A stretch of 5,840 nucleotides of DNA from positions 1 to 5,840 of the forward strand of contig JAGXHP010000084.1 in assembly GCA_024636135.1 (NCBI GenBank), read 5' to 3'. The number at the start of each line of letters is the position of its first letter. Position 1 is the first letter of the stretch. Positions 1 to 4,588 of this stretch are shown in pieces. Below the pieces are notes generated by a model. That model was not told the DNA's origin. It searched no databases and saw only the letters and a program-made list of their open reading frames with translations. A program made the translations under genes and the position numbers. Origin of the DNA: Chloroflexota bacterium (lineage in GTDB: Bacteria > Chloroflexota > Limnocylindria > QHBO01).

Positions 1-177
1 GGTGCTCACGACCCGGCATCCGATCCGCGCCGCCTCGGCGAGGGCGGCCTGCCAGACGGTGCTCTTGCCGATGCCTGCCTCGCCGTGAAGATGGAGCGCG
101 CTCAGCCTCCGGCTTGCATCAGCCAGGAACGCCTGGACCGATGCAAGTTCCGCTTCGCGGCCGACGATCGTCGACAC
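1..177 (-). CDS. AAA/STAND-type ATPase regulator, N-terminus only (LuxR/LAL-like), partial
   Basis: Partial gene running off the left edge; 59 codons are visible. The protein opens VSTIVGREAEL, the usual lead-in of large nucleotide-binding regulators. It then carries a Walker A P-loop, GEAGIGKST, at about residues 33-41, followed by a helix (VWQAALAEAARIGCRVVST). This arrangement is typical of the ATPase half of LAL-type LuxR regulators and of ATPases fused to adenylate cyclase or TPR domains. The effector domain is outside the window, so regulator is an inference from the family. I chose GTG at 177 because an AGAGG Shine-Dalgarno sequence (187-191) sits 8 nt upstream and the start falls just before the conserved VGRE. 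The frame stays open to an ATG at 261, but that would add a proline/arginine-rich, unconserved extension and would include the likely -10 box. If the tRNA remnant at 434-478 is an attachment scar, this gene lies on the mobile side. Confidence 0.8.
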   Translation of the reverse strand, partial: MSTIVGREAELASVQAFLADASRRLSALHLHGEAGIGKSTVWQAALAEAARIGCRVVST

Positions 178-202
178 ACGCCACACCTCTACTCGTGGGG
201 GA

Positions 203-208
203 ATGATA
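203..208 (-). promoter_or_regulatory. Candidate -10 box of the truncated ATPase regulator
   Basis: On the minus strand this reads TATCAT, one change from TATAAT. It would place transcription start near 196, giving a leader of about 19 nt that still holds the AGAGG ribosome site and leads to GTG at 177. No good -35 hexamer is seen at 17-19 bp spacing, so the call rests on the -10 and its fit to the chosen start. Confidence 0.35.
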
Positions 209-433
209 CGTCGGGGTGGGAGTGAATCTCGGACCTTGCTCCCAGGGCCGCCGCCGGCCATCTGAACACGCCGAGTCAGAATCAACGGGGAGCGGGCCGC
301 CGACCGCTGACGCGCCAGATGACGCCCCCGTAGATGCAACGTCGGCTGTCTGGGCGGACGCTTTGGCCGATGCTCAGCTCGTCCCGAGCACGGAATGTCC
401 GCGTTGAACCTCGACGGACGCCCCTCACCCCAG
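209..433. other. Non-coding stretch between the truncated regulator and the tRNA remnant
   Basis: No open frame here looks like a real protein: the translations are arginine/proline-rich shadows without a ribosome site. There is a hairpin at 397-419 (GTCCG paired with CGGAC, two further C-G pairs inside and one bulged base), with no T-tract. At 366-389 there is a segment that resembles the 5' half of a tRNA (see findings). If an integrated element ends at 434, this stretch is its terminal non-coding DNA. Confidence 0.5.
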
Positions 434-478
434 TTCGTAAACCGACGGTCGTGGGTTCGAATTTCACCTTCGGCTCCA
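434..478 (+). pseudogene. tRNA-Thr(CGU) 3'-half remnant; probable attachment (att) site
   Basis: Read 5' to 3', every piece of a tRNA 3' half is present at exact spacing. These are anticodon loop TTCGTAA (434-440, anticodon CGT = Thr), 3' anticodon strand ACCGA (441-445), 5-nt variable loop CGGTC (446-450), T-arm GTGGG-TTCGAAT-TTCAC (451-467), acceptor strand CTTCGGC (468-474), discriminator T (475) and encoded CCA (476-478). The five bases before the loop (CCCAG) do not pair with ACCGA, so homology stops at the anticodon loop and a normal 5' half is missing. The T-stem carries two G-T pairs, including the normally invariant 53-61 pair, suggesting relaxed selection. A tRNA 3' half beginning at the anticodon loop is a well-known tyrosine-integrase attachment signature. 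The remnant ends 3 bp before the convergent hydroxy-acid oxidase stop codon. It could instead be a simply decayed tRNA. Confidence 0.75.
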
Positions 479-481
479 ACC

Positions 482-1522
482 TCACACGATCAAGTCGGGG
501 GTCACCTCCGCCAGGGTCGGGCAGCCGGCCAGGGCCATGGCCAGGCGGAGCTCGTCGCGCAGGATCTCGAGCACGCGCTGGACCCCGCTCGATCCGTCGG
601 CCGCCAGCCCCCAGATCGCCGGGCGACCCACCGCCACGAGATCCGCGCCCAGCGCCAGGCCCTTGAGCACGTCGATTCCGCGGCGCACGCCGCCGTCAAC
701 CACCAGGAACGCGCGATCTCCGACGGCGCCGGCGATCTGCGGCAGAGCATCCGCGCCGGCAATTGCCGTATCGAGCTGCCGGCCGCCGTGGTTGCTGACC
801 CAGATGCCATCGCAGCCGGCATCCACCGCCCGAACGGCATCATCGGCCCGCAGCACGCCCTTGGCCAGCAGCGGGATCGGGCAGATGGAGCGGAGCCAAT
901 CAAGATCGTCCCAGGTCATCGTCGGCATGATGACCAGGCCGGTGGTCGGGTCGGACGGCTGGTCCGGGGGAAGGTGCGCTCCGAGGCTCACCGAGAATCC
1001 GCTGCGCGCGTCGCGCTCCCGGTTCCCTGGCAATGGCAGGTCCACGGTGACCGCGATGGCGCCGTAGCCGGCGGCGACTGCCCGGTCGACGAGCGCGCGC
1101 GCCGCCTCCCGGTCCGCCGGCGGGTAGAGCTGGAACCAGCGCGGCGCGCCGGGAGCCCCGGCGGCCACGTCCTCCATCGTGCGGGACGCAATGGTCGAGA
1201 GCGTCATGAGCGCACCCGCCGCCGCCGCACCGCGCGCGGTGGCGACCTCGGCCTCGGGATGGGCGAGGTCGTGGGACGCCGTCGGGGAGACGATGATCGG
1301 GTGGGGCAGGGGCGTACCGAAGGCCGTCGTCGAGAGATCCAGGTTCTCAACGTCGACGAGGACCCGTGGCCGGAGCCGCAGCCGGTCCCACGCGGCGCGG
1401 CTGTCGGCGATCGAACGCTCGTCACCGGCGCCGCCGGCGTAGTAGCCCCAGGCAGCCGGCTCGACCGCGGCCTCCGCCAGCGGCTCGAACTCGGCGACGG
1501 TGATCGGCAGGTGCTTCGTCAT
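482..1522 (-). CDS. FMN-dependent alpha-hydroxy-acid oxidase/dehydrogenase (glycolate/lactate oxidase family)
   Basis: A 346-residue protein spanning the whole FMN-dependent (S)-2-hydroxy-acid dehydrogenase fold. This TIM barrel oxidises L-2-hydroxy acids to 2-oxo acids through FMN. Aligned by memory to spinach glycolate oxidase, the catalytic set is intact: Tyr27 (WGYYAGGA), Gln131 and Tyr133 (WFQLYPP), Thr159 and Asp161 (TVDLP), Arg168, Lys221 (AKGVL), His245 and Arg248 (SNHGGRQLD). The FMN phosphate loop is DGGVRRG (276-282) with GRP (299-301), and the flavin-side PTASHDLAHPE motif is at 80-90. The variable loop at about 173-204 is short and has no membrane-binding insert, so a soluble cytoplasmic enzyme is likely. 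The sequence does not fix the substrate (lactate, glycolate or another hydroxy acid) or whether oxygen or a carrier accepts electrons. ATG at 1522 starts at the family's normal N-terminus. The frame stays open upstream but would run into the LCP gene. No strong Shine-Dalgarno sequence is visible. Confidence 0.93.
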   Translation of the reverse strand: MTKHLPITVAEFEPLAEAAVEPAAWGYYAGGAGDERSIADSRAAWDRLRLRPRVLVDVENLDLSTTAFGTPLPHPIIVSPTASHDLAHPEAEVATARGAAAAGALMTLSTIASRTMEDVAAGAPGAPRWFQLYPPADREAARALVDRAVAAGYGAIAVTVDLPLPGNRERDARSGFSVSLGAHLPPDQPSDPTTGLVIMPTMTWDDLDWLRSICPIPLLAKGVLRADDAVRAVDAGCDGIWVSNHGGRQLDTAIAGADALPQIAGAVGDRAFLVVDGGVRRGIDVLKGLALGADLVAVGRPAIWGLAADGSSGVQRVLEILRDELRLAMALAGCPTLAEVTPDLIV

Positions 1523-1556
1523 GACGGCCCGATGATGCCACCCGTCAATCGGCACA

Positions 1557-2498
1557 ATGGCCCACATGCAGCGAACCACCACCATCGTCATCGGCCTCGT
1601 CGTCCTCGTCGTCATCGGCCTCGTCGTCTTCCTCCTGCTCTCAGGGGGCCGCGAGGCATCGCCTTCTCCCTCGCCGTCGGCGTCGGTCTCATCGGCGCCA
1701 AGCGCGTCGGCCGAGTCGTCGTTCAACGCCGAACTGCTCGACCGCCGCTGGACGGTCCTCTACGTGGGGACCGATCTCAACGAGCGCCGCGAGGGCGAGG
1801 GCGCCGAGCCGAACACCGATGCGCTGATGCTCGTCAGCCTGTCCGCCGATCAGTCGCGACTGACGCTCGTCTCTCTGCCGCGAGACACGGTTGACGTTCC
1901 ACTCGCCGATGGCGAAACGTGGGATGGCAAGGTCAACGGGCTGTACCGACAGCGAGGGATCGAGGACCTGGTGGGCGCGATGGAGGCCCTGTACGAGGTG
2001 CCGATCGACGCCCACGTCGTCCTCGACATGGATGACTTCGCACAGCTCGTCGAAGCGGTCGACGAGATCGAGGTCTCACCGCCGGACCCGATCGTGGACC
2101 CGATCGTCGACCTCGACCTGGCAGCAGGCCCCCAGACGCTCGATGGCGGGCAGACCCTGTCCTATGTTCGGACTCGCGTCGACAAGGACTACGGGCGCAT
2201 GGGCCGCCAGCAGGAGGTGCTCGTCGCGCTGGTCGAGAAGTTCCTGGATCCCGCGACTGACGTCGATCTGCGGGCGGTCCTCGACTCGCTCGATTCGCTC
2301 GAGACCGATCTGCCGTTGGATGACCTGCCGACCCTGCTCGAGCTGGCGCGGCGTGCCACCAGCGCCGAGGTCGAGACGCTCGTCATCCAACCGCCCCTCA
2401 TCACGTTCGAGGGCGATCGGAACGACGGGCGTGGCTACATCGTGGAAGCTGACATCGAGGCGATCCGCGGGGAGGTCCAGGCCCTCATCGGCGAGTGA
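1557..2498 (+). CDS. LytR-CpsA-Psr (LCP) family cell-wall glycopolymer ligase
   Basis: A 313-residue protein with one N-terminal membrane anchor (residues 10-28), a Ser/Pro/Ala linker (35-55) and an extracytoplasmic LCP domain (about 65-240). LCP motifs are in the expected order: NTDALMLVSL (86-95), LVSLPRDT (104-111), KVNGLY (125-130) and LSYVRTRVDKDYGRMGRQQ (201-219). These include the Asp and Arg residues that hold the pyrophosphate of the lipid-linked donor. The family transfers polymers from undecaprenyl-pyrophosphate to peptidoglycan, and some members attach sugars elsewhere; the acceptor here cannot be told. A C-terminal segment (240-313) looks helical and is not the common LytR_C domain. 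An acidic near-repeat, DPIVDPIVDLDL (177-188), interrupts the domain. Start is ATG 1557; an ATG at 1566 is an alternative, and neither has a clear ribosome site. The gene diverges from the hydroxy-acid oxidase across 34 bp. Confidence 0.9.
   Translation: MAHMQRTTTIVIGLVVLVVIGLVVFLLLSGGREASPSPSPSASVSSAPSASAESSFNAELLDRRWTVLYVGTDLNERREGEGAEPNTDALMLVSLSADQSRLTLVSLPRDTVDVPLADGETWDGKVNGLYRQRGIEDLVGAMEALYEVPIDAHVVLDMDDFAQLVEAVDEIEVSPPDPIVDPIVDLDLAAGPQTLDGGQTLSYVRTRVDKDYGRMGRQQEVLVALVEKFLDPATDVDLRAVLDSLDSLETDLPLDDLPTLLELARRATSAEVETLVIQPPLITFEGDRNDGRGYIVEADIEAIRGEVQALIGE
1585..1628 (+). repeat. 24-bp tandem near-repeat coding the LCP membrane anchor
   Basis: Two identical 20-bp stretches (1585-1604 and 1609-1628) lie 24 bp apart and encode the repeated VVIGLVV pattern of the transmembrane segment. 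It probably reflects a small in-frame duplication of 8 codons, or simply biased Val/Leu/Ile codon use (GTC, CTC, ATC). No separate function is suggested. Confidence 0.5.
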
Positions 2499-2501
2499 GC
2501 G

Positions 2502-3329
2502 TCAGGCGCAGCCGATGCCCTCGGCGTGTCGTGGCCAGCGTTCGACCCCATCGGGCGTGACCACGTAGGCGGCGCGGTCGTCCGGTGTGAACCACAGCTC
2601 GTCGCCATCCGCCGCGCGATATCCGCTGAAGGTCGCATCATCGGGAAGCTCGACGCCCTCTGCGTACGTGTCGAGGAAGCCGGGCACGCCGTTGAAGACG
2701 CCGAGCGGGTCGCGGACGTACTGCCGGTCGAGCGTGCCGTCCGGGTTCTCGAGGTGGAGAATGCGAGCGGACTGCCAGCTGCAATGCTCCGGCCCGACAA
2801 TATCGATGAGGATGCGACCCGTCTCCTCGTGCTCCCAGATCGTGCGGCCTCCACCCATGTCGACTTCCGCTCCCCACTCCGACGGCGCGCACGCCCGCAG
2901 CTCGGTGATCCTGAACGGCGTTCCGCCCCGGAGCTCGTCGAGCCTCGGTTCGAACACGAGCACCACTTTGATCCGACCGTTGGCCTCGAAGACGTAGACG
3001 TGGCGGTCACCAACGGAACCGAGCTTGCGATAGTCCGATCTCGGGATCGCGAAGGGATTGCTCGTCAACCAGGCACGGAATGCCTCATCCGGCGTCGATG
3101 CGCCACCGTCGTCACCGAATCCGCCGTCGCTCAGACCGCCGATCTCCGACATGCGGCCGTCACAGTCGAGGAGATCAGACGCTGACTCAGCGCTGGCAAA
3201 TGGATCAAATGCGATCGGCGTAGTGCTCGGCCCGGTGCTCGGCCCCGACGCCGCGCAGCCCGCAAGCCAGATGATGGCGATCGCGACAGCTCGGACCACG
3301 CGGCTCGTCCCCTCCCCATTGCGATCCAT
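2502..3329 (-). CDS. Predicted lipoprotein of unknown function
   Basis: A 275-residue protein. Residues 1-25 form a lipoprotein signal: a basic n-region (R3, R10, R13), a hydrophobic core (AVAIAIIW) and lipobox LAGC with Cys25 as the predicted lipidated residue. A Ser/Thr/Pro linker follows (26-51). The exported part has four further cysteines (56, 147, 183, 274), an even number that could form two disulfides outside the membrane. A beta-rich stretch (HVYVFEANGRIKVVLVFEP, 110-128) is followed by ACAPSEWG (146-153), GPEHCSWQSARILHLE (179-194), QYVRDPLG (203-210) and a C-terminal ELWF...AYVVT...VERWPR...GCA pattern. I cannot name the family; the style recalls uncharacterised actinobacterial and Chloroflexota secreted proteins. 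ATG 3329 is chosen because it gives a normal signal peptide; a GTG at 3380 would add 17 unsuited residues. No clear ribosome site. It converges with the LCP gene across 3 bp. Confidence 0.82.
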   Translation of the reverse strand: MDRNGEGTSRVVRAVAIAIIWLAGCAASGPSTGPSTTPIAFDPFASAESASDLLDCDGRMSEIGGLSDGGFGDDGGASTPDEAFRAWLTSNPFAIPRSDYRKLGSVGDRHVYVFEANGRIKVVLVFEPRLDELRGGTPFRITELRACAPSEWGAEVDMGGGRTIWEHEETGRILIDIVGPEHCSWQSARILHLENPDGTLDRQYVRDPLGVFNGVPGFLDTYAEGVELPDDATFSGYRAADGDELWFTPDDRAAYVVTPDGVERWPRHAEGIGCA

Positions 3330-3428
3330 CGGGCCAAGCGCCGACGTCGTTCCAGCCCGGACGATTACGACACCGGGCACGCGGATGCTGACATGTGGGC
3401 CACTCGCGGTGCAAGAGGGCCGGGCGCC

Positions 3429-3460
3429 GGCCGGCTACCGCGAGTCAGGCGAGCGGTTGA
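3429..3460 (+). repeat. Imperfect 32-bp direct repeat, copy 1
   Basis: Matches 3571-3602 at 28 of 32 positions without gaps. Both copies begin GGCCGGCTA and end GCGGTTGA, and differ only at copy positions 10, 16, 20 and 24. Similarity continues weakly for about 7 bp (CCGAGCG against CGAGTCG) with an indel. Copy 1 also holds ACCGC and GCGGT as inverted arms separated by 11 bp. Confidence 0.7.
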
Positions 3461-3570
3461 CCGAGCGAAGGGTGGCCAGCTGACAACTGCGCTCCTGGTT
3501 CTCAGTAGCGGCCATGGGCAGGGGAACCGGCCGGCCGCCACGCTCCGCGCGCGCCGTTGGGCGGCATCCT

Positions 3571-3602
3571 GGCCGGCTAACGCGAATCACGCGTGCGGTT
3601 GA
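3571..3602 (+). repeat. Imperfect 32-bp direct repeat, copy 2
   Basis: Partner of 3429-3460, 142 bp further on in the same orientation. In this copy the centre forms a perfect short inverted repeat, ACGCG-AATCA-CGCGT (3580-3594), that copy 1 lacks. No third copy was seen in the window. The role is unknown: it could be a protein-binding site, a dispersed intergenic repeat family or a local duplication. Confidence 0.7.
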
Positions 3603-3616
3603 CGAGTCGCGTTCAC

Positions 3617-3634
3617 GCGCCGCAGTCGCGGCGC
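3617..3634 (-). terminator. GC-rich hairpin downstream of the L25 gene; weak terminator candidate
   Basis: A perfect 7-bp inverted repeat, GCGCCGC-AGTC-GCGGCGC, lies 31 bp past the L25 stop codon. The position suits transcript termination or 3'-end protection for that gene, but no T-tract follows on the minus strand, so intrinsic termination is unproven. Confidence 0.3.
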
Positions 3635-3665
3635 TGGTCCCGCGCTCGTTGGTGCTCGATCCTGG

Positions 3666-4373
3666 TCAGGACCGGGAGTCGTCTCCGCCAGCGTCCCCAC
3701 CGGCATCGGCCGCTCCGGCATCGCCCTCCGTGCCCTCGGCGCCCTCGGCACCCTCGTCCTCGGCACCCTCGAGCTCCTCGCCCTCGGCGACGACCGGCTC
3801 CGGCTCCTCCTCGACCCGCGGCGGGACGACGGTCGCGACGAGCGTGTCCCCGTCGGTCAGGACGTGGACGAGGTCGCGGTTCAGGCTGAGGTCGCGCACG
3901 TGGATCGCCACGTCGAGGCTCTTGAGGACCGACACGTCGACGTTGATCTCGTGCGGGATGTCGGTCGGCAGCGCCTTCACGTGGATGCTCGACACGTTGT
4001 GGAGCAGCGTGCCGCCGGTCTCCTCGACCGCGGGTGCCTCGCCGGTGAAGACGAGCGGGATGTCGACCTCCATCTCGACCTTGAGGTTCACGAGGTAGTA
4101 GTCGACATGGAGCGGCTGTCCGCTCACGGGATGACGCTGGACGCTCTTGATGAATCCGCTCGTGGCGCGGTTCGCGCCCGGCAGCTTGAACTTCACGACG
4201 GAGGTCTTGCCCGCGGCGCGATACAGCGTCTCGAAGGTCTTGGCATCGACCTGGACGTTGGTCGAATCCTCGCCCTTGCCGTACACGACGCCGGGCACGA
4301 GGCCATCGCGGCGCAGCCGCTTGTTGGCCTTGCCCTGCGCCTCACGCGCGTCGAGGGTGAGCTCCAGGTCCAT
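3666..4373 (-). CDS. rplY: 50S ribosomal protein L25/general stress protein CTC
   Basis: A 235-residue protein of the long (CTC/TL5) form of L25, which binds 5S rRNA in the large ribosomal subunit. Residues about 3-93 form the L25 domain, with KANKRLRRDGLVPGVVYGK (15-33) and FIKSVQRHPVSGQPLHVDYY (74-93). Residues about 98-185 form the TL5 C-terminal beta domain, with VDIPLVFTGEAPAV (103-116), GGTLLHN (120-126) and ALPTDIPHEINVDVS (134-148). From residue 188 the protein becomes an acidic Glu/Gly/Ala/Asp tail of about 48 residues ending DDSRS, probably disordered. Tails of this kind are common in long L25 proteins of high-GC bacteria. ATG 4373 fits the family N-terminus; AGAGAGG at 4387-4393 is a possible ribosome site but sits 13 nt away, rather far. 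It is divergent from the response regulator gene. Confidence 0.95.
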   Translation of the reverse strand: MDLELTLDAREAQGKANKRLRRDGLVPGVVYGKGEDSTNVQVDAKTFETLYRAAGKTSVVKFKLPGANRATSGFIKSVQRHPVSGQPLHVDYYLVNLKVEMEVDIPLVFTGEAPAVEETGGTLLHNVSSIHVKALPTDIPHEINVDVSVLKSLDVAIHVRDLSLNRDLVHVLTDGDTLVATVVPPRVEEEPEPVVAEGEELEGAEDEGAEGAEGTEGDAGAADAGGDAGGDDSRS

Positions 4374-4386
4374 CGGTGGTCGTGAT

Positions 4387-4393
4387 CCTCTCT
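4387..4393 (-). promoter_or_regulatory. Ribosome-binding site candidate of rplY
   Basis: Reads AGAGAGG on the minus strand, a good match to the anti-Shine-Dalgarno sequence, 13 nt before ATG 4373. The spacing is longer than the usual 5-9 nt. Confidence 0.4.
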
Positions 4394-4476
4394 GTCATCG
4401 GGCGCCTCGGTCGTCGCTCGTCGCGCGGCGGGCAGCACCGATCTCGTCGGAATGCAACATCGGGGTGCGAGGCGGC

Positions 4477-4505
4477 ATCGTACCGCGGCGCGCCGGGGCG
4501 GGCAA
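4477..4505 (-). promoter_or_regulatory. Candidate sigma-70-type promoter of rplY
   Basis: On the minus strand a -35-like TTGCCC (4500-4505) and a -10 TACGAT (4477-4482) are separated by 17 bp. The -10 fits TANNNT, and the -35 matches 4 of 6 consensus bases. Transcription would start near 4470, giving a leader of about 97 nt before the L25 start. Confidence 0.45.
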
Positions 4506-4529
4506 GCAGCGGTCATCGGCGCAGCCAGG

Positions 4530-4546
4530 TTAACGCTTCTTCAAGC
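4530..4546 (+). promoter_or_regulatory. Possible response-regulator operator (paired heptads)
   Basis: TTAACGC (4530-4536) and TTCAAGC (4540-4546) share 5 of 7 bases at a 10-bp period, one helical turn, in an unusually AT-rich patch upstream of the -10 box. OmpR/PhoB-type regulators bind such tandem half-sites, so autoregulation is possible. The same bases also contain a short inverted repeat, GCTT-CTTC-AAGC, so the reading is ambiguous. Confidence 0.25.
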
Positions 4547-4576
4547 AGGGAAAACGTGGACCGGCCTGCCCGTTCC

Positions 4577-4582
4577 TATACT
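4577..4582 (+). promoter_or_regulatory. -10 box of the response regulator gene; leaderless transcript predicted
   Basis: TATACT is close to the TATAAT consensus and ends 6 bp before ATG 4589. Initiation at normal distance would begin on or next to the A of the start codon. No Shine-Dalgarno sequence precedes the ATG, which agrees with leaderless translation. No consensus -35 is seen at 17 bp (ACGTGG at 4554-4559), so activation by a regulator is possible. Confidence 0.6.
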
Positions 4583-4588
4583 GCCGCC

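Larger units (their letters stand above)
3330..3665. other. 336-bp non-coding region with repeats between the lipoprotein and L25 genes
   Basis: No convincing coding frame: translations in all frames are arginine-rich shadows. It should hold the promoter of the minus-strand lipoprotein gene, but no clear -35/-10 pair was found. It contains an imperfect direct repeat (3429-3460 and 3571-3602) and a cluster of GC-rich inverted repeats at 3580-3634. The L25 gene has no visible peptidyl-tRNA hydrolase neighbour here, although the two are often adjacent in bacteria. Confidence 0.6.

Noticed and set aside
397..419. Hairpin as a terminator for the hydroxy-acid oxidase gene
   Set aside because: It lies 60 bp or more past the stop codon, has a bulge and a loop of about 8 nt, and no T-tract follows on the minus strand.
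434..478. A functional tRNA-Thr gene
   Set aside because: The 5' acceptor, D-arm and 5' anticodon strand are missing or degenerate, and the T-stem has lost the invariant G53-C61 pair.
1523..1726. N-terminal extension of the hydroxy-acid oxidase up to position 1726
   Set aside because: The added residues are low-complexity, lie antisense to the LCP membrane anchor and linker, and are absent from the family. ATG 1522 gives the normal N-terminus.
395..1894. A 499-codon plus-strand open frame running antisense through the hydroxy-acid oxidase gene
   Set aside because: Its translation is Arg/His/Gly-rich without any recognisable domain, while the minus strand encodes a complete FMN enzyme with all catalytic residues. 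It is a GC-rich shadow frame.
3457..3485. Promoter based on TTGACC in the first direct-repeat copy
   Set aside because: No TANNNT-type -10 lies 16-19 bp downstream, and there is no plus-strand gene to serve before 4589.
4376..4588. A 71-codon N-terminal extension of the response regulator
   Set aside because: It would precede the first receiver strand with Arg/Ser-rich sequence and contains the predicted -10 box. The regulator family starts at residue 1 of the chosen ORF.
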